From Pseudomonas sp. (GTDB lineage Bacteria; Pseudomonadota; Gammaproteobacteria; Pseudomonadales; Pseudomonadaceae): a DNA stretch of 64,000 bases. Location of the stretch: NCBI RefSeq assembly GCF_028293835.1, contig NZ_JAQGNX010000127.1:62001-126000 (forward strand), in the 5' to 3' direction. How positions within the stretch are numbered: the first letter of the stretch is position 1; each line of letters opens with the position of its first letter. The notes below the pieces were generated by a model. That model did not search any database. It had not been told where the DNA came from and worked only from the letters and a program-made list of their open reading frames with translations. The translations under genes were made by a program, and so were the position numbers. Below, piece after piece: positions 52,358 to 62,458 of this stretch.

Positions 52358-53845
52358 ATGGCTCAACTTGACGAGCAACAGCAGCAGGAAACCGGCACGC
52401 TCGAAATGAGCGATTTTGGCAGCCTGTTGCAAAAAGAATTCAAACCGCAATCGGACAAAGCCAAAGACGCCATCGAAGATGCGGTACGTACGCTTGCCGA
52501 GCAGGCACTGGTGGGCAGCAACCTGATCTCCGGTGACGTGCTGGCAACCATCGAAGGCCTGATTGCCGAGCTGGACAAGAAGCTCAGCGACCAGATCAAC
52601 CTGATTTTGCATACGCCGCAATTCCAGGCGCTTGAAGGCGCATGGCGTGGTTTGCATCACCTGGTCAACAATACCGAGACAGACGAAACGCTGAAAATTC
52701 GCGTGATGAACATCTCGAAAAATGACTTGGGCAAAACCCTGAAGAAGTTCAAGGGTACGGCCTGGGATCAGAGTCCGATCTTCAAGAAGATGTACGAAGA
52801 AGAGTTTGGCCAGTTTGGTGGTGAGCCGTTTGGCTCCATCGTGGCCGATTACTACTTCGACAACAGCGCTCCTGACGTCGAACTGCTGGCTGGCATGGCG
52901 AAAATCGCGGCCGCCGCGCATGCGCCGTTCATTGCCGCTGCCGCACCGTCGGTGATGCTGATGGAGTCGTGGCAGGAGCTGTCCAATCCGCGCGATCTGA
53001 CCAAAATCTTCCAGACCCCGGAACATGCTGCATGGCGTTCTTTCCGTGAGTCTGAAGACTCGCGTTACGTTGGCTTGGCCATGCCGCGCTTCCTGGCACG
53101 TCAACCCTACGGTGCCAAGACCGACCCCGTCGAAGCGTTTGACTTCGAGGAAGATACCTCGGCTGCCGAAAGCAAAAACTACACGTGGGCCAACGCGGCG
53201 TATGCCATGGCTGTCAACATCAACCGTTCCTTCAAGGAATATGGCTGGTGCTCGCGCATTCGCGGGATTGAATCAGGTGGCGCTGTCGAAGGCCTGCCTG
53301 TGCATACCTTCCCCACCGATGACGGTGGCGTAGCGATGCAGTGCCCGACCGAAATCGCGATTTCCGACCGCCGCGAAGCCGAACTGGCAGCCAACGGCTT
53401 CATGCCGCTGATCCACAAGAAAAACACTGATTTTGCCGCTTTCCTCGGCGCGCAATCGCTGCACAAACCGGCTGAATACGACGATCCGGACGCCACCGCA
53501 AACGCCAACCTGGCCGCGCGCCTGCCGTACCTGTTCTCGACCTGCCGCTTCGCGCATTACCTCAAGTGCATCGTGCGCGACAAAGTCGGTTCCTTCAAAG
53601 GCCGCGACGAAATGCAACGCTGGTTGTCGGACTGGATCACCAATTATGTCGACGGCGATCCTGCTAACTCCAGTGAAGCCACCAAGGCCAAAAAGCCGCT
53701 GGCCGCTGCTGAAGTGGTATTGGAAGAAGTCGAAGGCAACCCGGGTTATTACGCTTCGAAATTCTATCTGCGCCCGCATTACCAACTGGAAGGTTTAACC
53801 GTTTCTCTGCGTCTGGTTTCCAAGCTGCCGTCGGCGAAAGGCTGA
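52358..53845 (+). CDS. tssC: Type VI sheath large subunit TssC
   Basis: The 495-residue protein has the family features LEGAWRGLHHLVNNTE, FGALVGDY-like PFGSIVADYYFD, RFLARQPYG and a C-terminal RPHYQLEGLTVSLRLVSKLP. It is the main sheath subunit, and the ClpV contact region is near the N-terminus. ATG 52358 lies seven bases after TGGAG; ATG 52352 would be too close. Confidence 0.96.
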   Translation: MAQLDEQQQQETGTLEMSDFGSLLQKEFKPQSDKAKDAIEDAVRTLAEQALVGSNLISGDVLATIEGLIAELDKKLSDQINLILHTPQFQALEGAWRGLHHLVNNTETDETLKIRVMNISKNDLGKTLKKFKGTAWDQSPIFKKMYEEEFGQFGGEPFGSIVADYYFDNSAPDVELLAGMAKIAAAAHAPFIAAAAPSVMLMESWQELSNPRDLTKIFQTPEHAAWRSFRESEDSRYVGLAMPRFLARQPYGAKTDPVEAFDFEEDTSAAESKNYTWANAAYAMAVNINRSFKEYGWCSRIRGIESGGAVEGLPVHTFPTDDGGVAMQCPTEIAISDRREAELAANGFMPLIHKKNTDFAAFLGAQSLHKPAEYDDPDATANANLAARLPYLFSTCRFAHYLKCIVRDKVGSFKGRDEMQRWLSDWITNYVDGDPANSSEATKAKKPLAAAEVVLEEVEGNPGYYASKFYLRPHYQLEGLTVSLRLVSKLPSAKG

Positions 53846-53929
53846 CCGCTGCAGGGACTGAATCTATCCAAACACTAGAAGGGCACGTTGTTTTGTCCTT
53901 CGCCTCTCACGCGAACAGTGGAGCAAAAA

Positions 53930-54421
53930 ATGGCAGTCGATCTATTTATCAATATGGGTAAGGACATCGTCGGCGAGTCAGCCGACAAGGTACAGGGCAA
54001 GGCTGGCGATATCGACGTGCTGTCATGGAGCTGGGGGATGGCCCAGTCGGGCACTACCCATATGGGCACCGGCGGCGGCGCAGGCAAGGCCAGCTTCCAG
54101 GACCTTTCGTTCAATAAATACATCGACGTCGCCAGTAACGCATTGATGGTGGCGCTGGCCAAAGGCACACACATTCCAAAGGTCACGCTGTTGGCTCGCC
54201 GTGCCGGTGCCGGCCAGATCAAATACATGGAAGTGGTCATGGAAGAAGTCCTGGTGACGTCTATCTCCACCGGCGGTGGCGGTGCTGAAGACCGTTTCAC
54301 TGAAAACGTGACGCTGAACTTTGCGAAAGTGAATTTCAACTACATTCCGCAAAAAGCCGACGGCAGCGCCGGCGCAGTCAAACCGTTTACGTGGAACATT
54401 GCCGGGAACTCCGATTCGTAA
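53930..54421 (+). CDS. hcp: Type VI tube protein Hcp (TssD)
   Basis: The 163-residue Hcp has VDLFINMGKDIVGESADK at the start and VLSWSWGMAQSG early in the sheet. It forms the hexameric inner tube and carries effectors. GTGGAGC precedes the ATG. A strong intrinsic terminator follows the gene, which would keep hcp mRNA more abundant than that of the downstream genes. Confidence 0.96.
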   Translation: MAVDLFINMGKDIVGESADKVQGKAGDIDVLSWSWGMAQSGTTHMGTGGGAGKASFQDLSFNKYIDVASNALMVALAKGTHIPKVTLLARRAGAGQIKYMEVVMEEVLVTSISTGGGGAEDRFTENVTLNFAKVNFNYIPQKADGSAGAVKPFTWNIAGNSDS

Positions 54422-54431
54422 TTTTCATGCG

Positions 54432-54462
54432 GGGCGGCCGTTTTGCGGCTGCCCTCTTTTTT
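54432..54462 (+). terminator. Intrinsic terminator inside the T6SS operon, after hcp
   Basis: GGGCGGCCG-TTTTG-CGGCTGCCC with one G-T pair, then TCTTTTTT, starts 11 bases after the hcp stop and 11 bases before the tagJ start. Read-through would be needed for tagJ to vgrG unless another promoter exists. Confidence 0.8.
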
Positions 54463-54472
54463 GGAAAGTGCC

Positions 54473-55294
54473 ATGCATCCACTAGAGCTTATCAACGAAG
54501 GCAAGCTTGCTGCGGCGCTCGCCGGGCTGCAGGACCTGGTTCGCAAGGATGCTGCAAATGCGAAATACCGAATTTTTCTGTTCCAGTTGCTTGCAGTCAT
54601 GGGGCAGTGGAACCGCGCGTTGACCCAACTGAACGTGGCCGGCGAGCTTGAGGCTTCGGCCTTGCCTATGGTGCAAACCTACCGCGAAGCCATTCAGTGT
54701 GAAGCGCTGCGCAACGAGATTTTTGCTGGCGCCCGGCTGCCACTGATTTTCGGTGAGCCGCCAGCGTGGGTCGGTCAGTTGCTCGAAGCACTCAAATTCG
54801 CTGCGGCAGGCGACGCGCAACGTTCGAGCACCGCCCGTGAACTCGCGTTCGACGCCGCACCTGCCACTGGCGGCAGCATAAACGGCGAACGTTTCGAATG
54901 GCTCGCTGACGCCGACCCGCGTCTGGGGCCCGTGCTCGAAACAGTGGTCAATGGTCGCTATTTCTGGATTCCGATGCAGCGCATCCGACGTATAGAGATC
55001 GACGCCCCCGTAGATCTGCGTGACACCGTGTGGACTCCGGCCAGTTTTACCTGGACCAATGGCGCGCAAACCGTAGGCCTGATTCCAACTCGCTACGACG
55101 CAAGCGTGGCCAATGGCGATGAAGCCTTGTTGATGGCCCGCCGTACCGAGTGGGATGAAGTCACCGGTCACGGACTGGGTCAACGGATGTTGGCCACGGA
55201 TGCTGGTGATTACCCACTCATGGATGTGCGTACGATCGAGTTCGACGTTTTGCCCGAACTGGAAGACGTCGCGGACGGCCCCCGCAATGGCTGA
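54473..55294 (+). CDS. tagJ: TagJ/ImpE (SciE-type) accessory protein
   Basis: This 273-residue ImpE-family protein has an N-terminal TPR-like helical domain (LINEGKLAAALAGLQDLVRK) and a C-terminal barrel with YFWIPMQRIRRIEID. It binds the TssB N-terminus and modulates ClpV access in other systems. GGAAAG precedes ATG 54473. It overlaps tssE by eight bases. Confidence 0.88.
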   Translation: MHPLELINEGKLAAALAGLQDLVRKDAANAKYRIFLFQLLAVMGQWNRALTQLNVAGELEASALPMVQTYREAIQCEALRNEIFAGARLPLIFGEPPAWVGQLLEALKFAAAGDAQRSSTARELAFDAAPATGGSINGERFEWLADADPRLGPVLETVVNGRYFWIPMQRIRRIEIDAPVDLRDTVWTPASFTWTNGAQTVGLIPTRYDASVANGDEALLMARRTEWDEVTGHGLGQRMLATDAGDYPLMDVRTIEFDVLPELEDVADGPRNG

Positions 55295-55799
55295 ACTGGC
55301 ACCCCGCGAACGGCTTCAGCCGTCATTACTTGATCGCCTCAGCGATGACGAACCGGACAAGACGGCTGAGTCCCGTGACCGACGGGTGTTGTCCCTGCGC
55401 ACCTTGCGCGAAGGGGTGCTGCGTGACTTGGCCTGGCTGCTAAATACCACCAACTTGCTCTCATCGATTCAGCCAATCAAGCTGCCGCACCTGAGTAATT
55501 CGGTGATTAATTACGGTTTGCCGGATATCTCCGGGGTGACGGTTTCAAACCTTAATGTCAGTCAGCTTGAGCGGGGTATTCGCCAGGCGATCTGGGATTT
55601 CGAACCGCGCCTGATCCGCGCGTCGGTGTCGGTCAAGGCGCTCGCCAGTGCCGACAGCGATCACAATAAACTCACGTTTGAAATCGAGGCTGACCTATGG
55701 GCCCAGCCTTACCCGGAACGCCTGTACTTGAAAACCGAACTCGATCTGGACAGCGCCTCGATGTCGTTGACTGAGAACAATGGGCGAGGCAAGTCATGA
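55287..55799 (+). CDS. tssE: Type VI baseplate protein TssE (gp25-like)
   Basis: The 170-residue protein has the gp25 lysozyme-like fold features LREGVLRDLAWLLNT, SVINYGLPDISG and IWDFEPRLIRASV. It is a baseplate wedge component that nucleates sheath assembly. Start 55287 overlaps tagJ by eight bases, and its end overlaps tssF by ATGA. Confidence 0.93.
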   Translation: MAELAPRERLQPSLLDRLSDDEPDKTAESRDRRVLSLRTLREGVLRDLAWLLNTTNLLSSIQPIKLPHLSNSVINYGLPDISGVTVSNLNVSQLERGIRQAIWDFEPRLIRASVSVKALASADSDHNKLTFEIEADLWAQPYPERLYLKTELDLDSASMSLTENNGRGKS

Positions 55800-57673
55800 A
55801 TCCGCGTTTTTTACGCTATTACAGTCAGGAGTTGCAGCACCTGCGCGAAGTTGGCGGCGAGTTTGCCAGCGACTATCCGAAGATCGCCGGTCGGCTGGGC
55901 CTTGATGGATTTGAATGCGCTGACCCCTATGTAGAGAGGCTGTTGGAGGGCTTCAGTTTTCTGGCCGCGCGCGTGCAGCTGAAAATTGACTCAGAGTTCC
56001 CACGCTTCACTCAGCATTTGTCGGAACTGGTGTACCCACATTTTTTGGCACCCACACCTTCAATGGCCGTGGTGCAGTTGCAACCTGACCTCAGCAATCC
56101 AAGCTTGAAAGAGGGTTTCGTGGTGCCGCGCCACAGCACGATGCGCAGCGTGCTGGGCAAGGGCGATAACACCGCGTGCGAGTACCGTAGCGCTCACGAC
56201 GTTACGCTATGGCCTATCGAACTGGTCGAGGCGAAATTCTTTACCCATGGCGGCACCCAGGCTGGGCTCGATGTGCAATTGCCGACCACGGTCAAGGCCG
56301 CTCTGCGTTTGCGTCTGCGTACCCACGGCGATGTCCCGTTCAAGGATCTGCCGCTGGATCGTTTGTGTTTGCACTTACGCGGTGGCGACGATCTACCCAT
56401 GCGGATCTACGAGAAAATTCTCGGCAGTGTGCAAGGGGTGTTGGTCACACCGGTCAGTCGACCCGCTGGCTGGCATCGGTTGCTGCCTAAAAGCAGCGTG
56501 CAACCGATGGGCTTCAAAGAAAGTGAAGCGTTGTTGCCCAGTGGCAAGCGTACGTTTGCCGGTTATCGATTGCTGCAGGAGTATTTCGCTTTCTCCCAGC
56601 GCTATCAGTTTATTGAGCTGAGCGGCCTGAAACCCGCGCTGTCGTTATGCGCGGACAACGAAATCGAGATCACGATCCTGCTCAACCGTGGTGATCCACA
56701 GCTGGAGCAGTCCCTCGACCATTCGAACTTTGCGCTGCATTGCACGCCAGTGATCAACCTGTTCCAGCGACGGGCCGATCGCATTAACATCACTGACGAG
56801 CAATTTGAGTATCACGTATTGGTCGACCGCACACGGCCCATGGACTACGAAGTGTTCCAAATCGAGTCCGTCACCGGCTATGGCAACGGCCCGAACGCTG
56901 AACAGGCATTTCGTGCCTTCTATGATGCCAAGGACATTGGCGGGCTGAATCAGGATCAGGCGTTCTATCAAATACGCCGCGAACAGCGAACGATTTCGCA
57001 GCGTCAGCGACGTGACGGCCCGCGCTCCAGTTACATAGGCAGCGAGGCGTACATTTCTATCGTCGATGGTGCTGAAACACCCTATAGCAGTGAGCTGCGG
57101 CAACTCGGACTGTCGGTATGGTGCACCAACCGCGACCTGCCACTGTCGATGTCACTGGGGGTCGGCAAGACTGACTTCATCCTTGATTCCGGCGCACCCT
57201 TGATCGCGGTGCGCTGCCTGACAGGGCCAAGTCAGCCGCATCCATCCTTTGCCGAAGGCAGCGTCGCCTGGCGACTGCTCAACCAGCTCTCATTGAATTA
57301 CCTGTCACTGCTCGACAGCGACCCGCAACAAGGTGCCGTCGCGCTACGGGAAATGCTGGCGCTGTATTGCCATCCCGGGGACGTCAATGGGCAGCGTCAG
57401 GTCGAGGGCGTACGTTCGATCAGTTCTCAGGCGATTACGCGCCGGATGCCGTCACCGGGGCCGATTACATTTGGCCGTGGCCTGCAAATCACCGTCACCC
57501 TCGATGACGCGGCGTTTGAAGGTACTGGCGCCTTTTTGCTGGGGGGCGTACTCAGTCAGTTCTTTGCGCAGTATGTCTCGATCAACTCGTTTACCGAGAC
57601 CGTGATCAAGACTGTGGCGCGCGGCGAAATAATGCGGTGGCCGGCGAAGGAGGGGTTATGCGCGATCCTTTAG
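55796..57673 (+). CDS. tssF: Type VI baseplate protein TssF (VasA/ImpG)
   Basis: This 625-residue VasA-family protein opens with RFLRYYSQELQHLREVGGEFA and has FSFLAARVQLKID, PHFLAPTPSMAV and a C-terminal QITVTLDDAAFEGTGAFLLG. It is a baseplate wedge protein working with TssG. It overlaps tssE by four bases and tssG by 16. Confidence 0.95.
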   Translation: MNPRFLRYYSQELQHLREVGGEFASDYPKIAGRLGLDGFECADPYVERLLEGFSFLAARVQLKIDSEFPRFTQHLSELVYPHFLAPTPSMAVVQLQPDLSNPSLKEGFVVPRHSTMRSVLGKGDNTACEYRSAHDVTLWPIELVEAKFFTHGGTQAGLDVQLPTTVKAALRLRLRTHGDVPFKDLPLDRLCLHLRGGDDLPMRIYEKILGSVQGVLVTPVSRPAGWHRLLPKSSVQPMGFKESEALLPSGKRTFAGYRLLQEYFAFSQRYQFIELSGLKPALSLCADNEIEITILLNRGDPQLEQSLDHSNFALHCTPVINLFQRRADRINITDEQFEYHVLVDRTRPMDYEVFQIESVTGYGNGPNAEQAFRAFYDAKDIGGLNQDQAFYQIRREQRTISQRQRRDGPRSSYIGSEAYISIVDGAETPYSSELRQLGLSVWCTNRDLPLSMSLGVGKTDFILDSGAPLIAVRCLTGPSQPHPSFAEGSVAWRLLNQLSLNYLSLLDSDPQQGAVALREMLALYCHPGDVNGQRQVEGVRSISSQAITRRMPSPGPITFGRGLQITVTLDDAAFEGTGAFLLGGVLSQFFAQYVSINSFTETVIKTVARGEIMRWPAKEGLCAIL

Positions 57674-58692
57674 CCCTTGATGCGCAACTGGAAGCAAGCG
57701 CGGCACGCATGGATTTTTTCCAGGTGCTGCGCCTGATCGAAAATGCCCATCCGGAATTGCCGCGTATCGGCGCATCGTTGCGGCCGCGAGATGATGCCGT
57801 GCGTTTCGCACAGGATCCGACGCTGATTTTCCATCCGACCGCAGTGGGTGAGTTCACGCGTGCCAGCGCAGACGCCCGCGCTCGGCTGGCGGTCAACTTC
57901 TTCGGCTTGCTGGGCGCCAACGGGCCATTGCCTACGCACTTGACGGAATACGTACGTGACCGTTTACGCAACGGTGGCGATGGTACGTTGATCGCTTTCC
58001 TCGACGTCTTCCATCACCGCATGTTGTCGCTGTTTTATCGCGCACGAGCCAGCGCCGAGCCAACCATCAGCCTGGACCGCACCGCCGATGCCGACCGTTT
58101 TTCAGTATTTGTCGGCAGCCTGTTCGGCATCGGCGCGCCTGCTCTGCGCGAGCGCGACCATATCGGCGATTTTGCCAAGCTGCACTTCGCCGGGTTGCTG
58201 GCCAACCGGGCGCGACCGGCGTCAGGTCTGATATCGATTCTGCGAGAGTATTTCCAGTTGCCGCTGCGCATCGAGCAATTCGTCGGTCACTGGATGCAGC
58301 TGCCGAGCGAAATCCAGAGCCGGATCGGCAGCAACGAAGAGGGGAATCGCCTCGGCACTTCGTTGGTACTGGGACGCAGCGTATGGGACTGCCAAAACAA
58401 ATTTCGCATCGTGGTGGGCCCGGTTGGCTACGACGACTACCAACGCTTTCTGCCGGGTGGCGACAGCCTGAAACGCATGCTGGCCTGGGTTAAAAACTAT
58501 GTCGGCCTGACGCTGGACTGGGATGTGAGGCTGATTCTGGAAAAACAACAGACACCTCCTCTGCGGCTTGGCGCGGGTATGCGGCTGGGCTGGAGCACTT
58601 GGCTGACAAGTAATGTTCCACACCGTGACCCCGACCAGCTGTTGATCACTCAAAGCGTCATTGAAGGCAAAACCACCCAGGCTTGCGCATAG
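57658..58692 (+). CDS. tssG: Type VI baseplate protein TssG (VasB/ImpH)
   Basis: The 344-residue TssG has MDFFQVLRLIENAHP near the start, VNFFGLLGANGPLPTHLTEYV and a WDCQNKFRIVVGP segment. Start 57658 has AAGGAGGGG upstream, inside the end of tssF. It forms the TssE-F-G wedge. Confidence 0.95.
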   Translation: MRDPLALDAQLEASAARMDFFQVLRLIENAHPELPRIGASLRPRDDAVRFAQDPTLIFHPTAVGEFTRASADARARLAVNFFGLLGANGPLPTHLTEYVRDRLRNGGDGTLIAFLDVFHHRMLSLFYRARASAEPTISLDRTADADRFSVFVGSLFGIGAPALRERDHIGDFAKLHFAGLLANRARPASGLISILREYFQLPLRIEQFVGHWMQLPSEIQSRIGSNEEGNRLGTSLVLGRSVWDCQNKFRIVVGPVGYDDYQRFLPGGDSLKRMLAWVKNYVGLTLDWDVRLILEKQQTPPLRLGAGMRLGWSTWLTSNVPHRDPDQLLITQSVIEGKTTQACA

Positions 58693-58722
58693 ATCGCCTG
58701 CATATAACTCTCAAGGAAAATC

Positions 58723-61443
58723 ATGGCCGATATCAGTCGTGTTGCATTGTTCGGAAAGCTTAATAGCCTGTGCTATAGGGCGATTGAAAGCAGCACCGTG
58801 TTTTGCAAGTTGCGTGGTAATCCTTACGTTGAACTGGTGCATTGGGTGCATCAGATTCTGCAACTGCAAGATTCCGATCTGGTTAGGATCATCAAGCAAT
58901 ACGAACTGGACCCGGCGATCCTGGCCGGTGATCTGATGGCGGCGCTTGATCGACTGCCCCGCGGCTCGACATCGGTCACCGACCTGTCGTCGCAATTGGA
59001 AGAGTCGGTAGAACGCGCCTGGGTCTATGGCACGCTGATGTTTGGCGAATCGCAAATCCGTTCGGGTCATCTGATCATCGGCATGCTCAAGACCAAGGGC
59101 TTGCGCAATGTGCTGGTGGGCATGTCGAAGCAGTTCGAGAAGATCAAGGTCGAGCACCTGGGCGACAACTTCGCCAGCCTGTTGAACGCATCACCCGAGG
59201 CGAATATGGTCGCCACCGACGGTTTCAGCGGTGGCGGCGCTGCACCGGGTGAGGCCAGCGGTGCCATTGCTCCGGCGGCGATGGGCAAGCAGGAAGCCCT
59301 CAAAAAATTCACCGTGGACCTGACCGAGCAGGCCCGAGCCGGCAAGATGGACCCGATCGTTGGTCGGGACGACGAGATCCGGCAGATGGTCGACATCCTG
59401 ATGCGTCGCCGCCAGAACAACCCGATCATGGTCGGCGAGGCGGGTGTCGGCAAGACCGCTGTGGTTGAAGGGTTCGCCCAGCGCATCGCCCGTGGAGACG
59501 TGCCTCCGAGCCTCAAGGATGTGCAACTGTTAACCCTCGACGTCGGCCTGTTGCAGGCAGGCGCGAGCATGAAAGGCGAGTTTGAGCAGCGCCTGCGCTC
59601 GGTCATCGACGAGGTGCAAGCCAGTACCAGGCCGATCATTCTGTTCATTGACGAAACCCACACCCTGGTCGGGGCGGGGGGCGCAGCCGGTACCGGCGAT
59701 GCCGCAAACCTGCTCAAACCAGCCTTGGCTCGCGGCACGTTGCGTACTATTGGTGCCACGACGTTCGCCGAGTACAAGAAGTACATCGAAAAAGATCCGG
59801 CACTGACCCGACGTTTCCAAACCATCCAGGTCGATGAGCCAAGTGAAGAACGCGCGATCCTGATGATGCGCGGTGTCGCATCGACCATGGAAAAACACCA
59901 CAAGGTGCAGATCCTCGATGAAGCGCTGGAAGCAGCGGTCAAGTTGTCGCACCGCTACATCCCTGCGCGGCAGTTGCCAGATAAATCCGTGAGCCTGATC
60001 GATACCGCCTGCGCTCGCGTGGCTGTCAGTCTGCATGCGACCCCGGCTGAAGTCGACGATAGCCGTAAGCGGATAGAGGCGCTGGAAACCGAGCTCAACA
60101 TCATTGGCCGCGAAAGCGCGATTGGTATAGATATCGGCAAGCGTGCGACCGAGGCCACTGTGCTGCTGGATCAAGAGCGCACACGATTGGCGGGGCTCGA
60201 AGCCCGCTGGAATGACGAGCGGCTGCTGGTTGATGAGTTGCTGTCGTTGCGTGCTCAACTGCGCGACGGTGCGCAACCGGTGGAGGGCACCGGCAGTTCC
60301 CTGGAAGCTGCAGCCATTTCTGAAGTGCCTGCTACTGCCATGACGGTAGAACAGCGCGCTGATCTGATGGAGCAACTCAAGGCGGTGCAAAGCAAACTCA
60401 GTGATCTGCAGGGGGAAACCCCGCTGATTTTGCCGACTGTAGATTATCAGGCCGTGGCGGCCGTGGTCGGTGACTGGACAGGCATCCCCGTGGGCCGCAT
60501 GGCCAAGAACGAAATGGAAACCATCCTTAAGGTGGCTTCTGTGCTGAGTCAGCGGGTGATTGGCCAAGACCACGCGATGGAGATGATCGCCAAGCGTATC
60601 CAGACCTCACGCGCAGGCCTGGACAATCCGAACAAGCCGATTGGCGTATTCATGCTCGCAGGCACCTCTGGTGTGGGTAAAACCGAAACGGCACTGGCCC
60701 TGGCCGAAGCCCTGTACGGCGGCGAGCAGAACCTGATCACCATCAACATGAGCGAGTATCAGGAAGCGCACAGCGTATCGTCGCTTAAAGGTGCACCGCC
60801 TGGTTATGTGGGCTACGGCGAAGGTGGTGTGCTGACCGAGGCGGTGCGACGCAAACCCTATTCGGTGGTGTTGCTCGACGAGGTCGAGAAGGCACACCCG
60901 GACGTCCATGAGATGTTCTTCCAGGTGTTCGACAAAGGCTCGATGGAGGACGGTGAAGGCCGCTTCATCGACTTCAAGAACACCTTGATCATCCTGACTT
61001 CCAACGCCGGGACCGACCTTATTGCCGGCCTGTGCAAGGACCCCGACCTAATGCCCGACCCCGAGGGCATGGCCAAGGCTCTGCGCGGCCCGTTGCTCAA
61101 AGTGTTTCCACCGGCCCTGCTGGGGCGCTTGGTTGCGATTCCGTACTACCCGTTGTCGGACGAGATGCTGGGCAAAATCGTCAAGCTGCAACTCAACCGC
61201 ATCAAGAAACGCGTCGAAGGCCGCTACAAGATCCCGTTTGACTACAGCGAAGACGTTGTGAAGTTGGTGGTGTCGCGTTGCACGGAAGGCGAGTCGGGCG
61301 GCCGGATGATCGATGCGATCCTGACCAATACCATGCTCCCGGATATTTCCCGGGAGTTCCTGGTGCGAATGATGGACGGCGCCAGCATTTCCCGGGTGCA
61401 AGTCAGCGTGAGCGACGGTGAATTCACGTACAGCTTTGATTAA
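58723..61443 (+). CDS. tssH: Type VI ATPase ClpV (TssH)
   Basis: This 906-residue AAA+ unfoldase has an N domain (1-150), Walker A at 238-245 (GEAGVGKT) with ILFIDETH as Walker B, a middle coiled region around 410-530, a second Walker A at 647-654 (GTSGVGKT) and VVLLDEVEKAHP. It disassembles the contracted TssBC sheath. AAGGAAAA precedes ATG 58723. It ends 111 bases before the next gene. Confidence 0.96.
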   Translation: MADISRVALFGKLNSLCYRAIESSTVFCKLRGNPYVELVHWVHQILQLQDSDLVRIIKQYELDPAILAGDLMAALDRLPRGSTSVTDLSSQLEESVERAWVYGTLMFGESQIRSGHLIIGMLKTKGLRNVLVGMSKQFEKIKVEHLGDNFASLLNASPEANMVATDGFSGGGAAPGEASGAIAPAAMGKQEALKKFTVDLTEQARAGKMDPIVGRDDEIRQMVDILMRRRQNNPIMVGEAGVGKTAVVEGFAQRIARGDVPPSLKDVQLLTLDVGLLQAGASMKGEFEQRLRSVIDEVQASTRPIILFIDETHTLVGAGGAAGTGDAANLLKPALARGTLRTIGATTFAEYKKYIEKDPALTRRFQTIQVDEPSEERAILMMRGVASTMEKHHKVQILDEALEAAVKLSHRYIPARQLPDKSVSLIDTACARVAVSLHATPAEVDDSRKRIEALETELNIIGRESAIGIDIGKRATEATVLLDQERTRLAGLEARWNDERLLVDELLSLRAQLRDGAQPVEGTGSSLEAAAISEVPATAMTVEQRADLMEQLKAVQSKLSDLQGETPLILPTVDYQAVAAVVGDWTGIPVGRMAKNEMETILKVASVLSQRVIGQDHAMEMIAKRIQTSRAGLDNPNKPIGVFMLAGTSGVGKTETALALAEALYGGEQNLITINMSEYQEAHSVSSLKGAPPGYVGYGEGGVLTEAVRRKPYSVVLLDEVEKAHPDVHEMFFQVFDKGSMEDGEGRFIDFKNTLIILTSNAGTDLIAGLCKDPDLMPDPEGMAKALRGPLLKVFPPALLGRLVAIPYYPLSDEMLGKIVKLQLNRIKKRVEGRYKIPFDYSEDVVKLVVSRCTEGESGGRMIDAILTNTMLPDISREFLVRMMDGASISRVQVSVSDGEFTYSFD

Positions 61444-61554
61444 TGCCGACGATTGTCCCTAGCGGATAACGAACGGTTTTTACAGTCACTCGGAGGTCGC
61501 CGCGCAGTTGATGCAACCGCGGCGACGGACCGGACCTCAAACAGGGAAAATAGC

Positions 61555-62442
61555 ATGGCGATGGTCGATTTCAATGCGGCAATACGCGATCTGATAAGCT
61601 CAATCATGCTCAATGCGCATGCTGAACTAGAGGTAAAAGACAAGCACTACAAGTGGTACCAGAAAGTCAAACGTGGTGGTATTGCCACCGTGGATGCAGG
61701 TCTTAAAGCCGGTTCGGGGGTTGCGGCTGGCGTCGGCGGGATCAAGGTTGCCACGGGGATTCCGGCCATTGCCGCCATCGGTGGTATCGGCAGCACCTTT
61801 ACCCCCATCGGCTGGGCGATAAAGCCCTGGGTAGCGGCGTTTGAGGTCTACGGCATCATGGGCAAGCTGGAAGAGCTTGAAACCTTTTCAAACCCCAAGG
61901 TAGCGGCCAGTAAAAGCGCAGTGCTTTATCCGTGCACCTGCCACCTACGCAAAAAAGCCATTGAAACCGATTGGACTCCAGACAAGACCAAACTGAAGTT
62001 CAGGTACGTACAACGGGATGCGACCACGTATCCATCCTGCACCCAAATTGAGGCTTACTACCGCCATCAAATGGATTTGAAGGCAATGAAAGTGGCCGTC
62101 ATGGCCACCGTCGTCGGGGCGCCGTTCTATATCGTCGGCACCATGGGTAACTTTGTGATGCGAGCCATCAAGGGCACCCGTAGCGTCGAGCGTACGCACA
62201 TGGCCAAATCGTTGATTATCAACGCGCTGCCGTACTGGGATCCGAGTAGAAGGCTGCCGGGTACTGAGTTGATGATTGTCGAAGACGGCTGCCGCCGTGC
62301 TCAAGCCATGGTCGCGTTGTTCTGTAACGAACTGAAGAACCTCTCGGCGCCAGCGGACAACCCGGATAAATACCCGACGTCGCTGAAAGTGCTGCTGCAC
62401 CCTGATGGTTGCCAGCCCATCATGGCCGCCTTCAACCGGTAA
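61555..62442 (+). CDS. Uncharacterised T6SS-linked protein with two hydrophobic segments
   Basis: I do not recognise this 295-residue protein. It has an amphipathic start (residues 1-40), a Gly/Ala-rich hydrophobic stretch at about 41-100 (AGSGVAAGVGGIKVATG then AIAAIGGIGSTF) and a Cys pair in PCTCHLRK near 128-133. A second hydrophobic segment lies at about 177-203, followed by a soluble C-terminus with two further Cys. There is no signal peptide. AGGGAA precedes ATG 61555. Its place between clpV and the PAAR-like/VgrG genes suggests an effector, an effector chaperone or a membrane-active protein. Confidence 0.7.
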   Translation: MAMVDFNAAIRDLISSIMLNAHAELEVKDKHYKWYQKVKRGGIATVDAGLKAGSGVAAGVGGIKVATGIPAIAAIGGIGSTFTPIGWAIKPWVAAFEVYGIMGKLEELETFSNPKVAASKSAVLYPCTCHLRKKAIETDWTPDKTKLKFRYVQRDATTYPSCTQIEAYYRHQMDLKAMKVAVMATVVGAPFYIVGTMGNFVMRAIKGTRSVERTHMAKSLIINALPYWDPSRRLPGTELMIVEDGCRRAQAMVALFCNELKNLSAPADNPDKYPTSLKVLLHPDGCQPIMAAFNR

Positions 62443-62458
62443 ACCTGGAGAAAGCTCA

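Noticed and set aside
59067..60573. Minus-strand frames opposite clpV
   Set aside because: Shadows of a strongly conserved ATPase; no recognisable domains.
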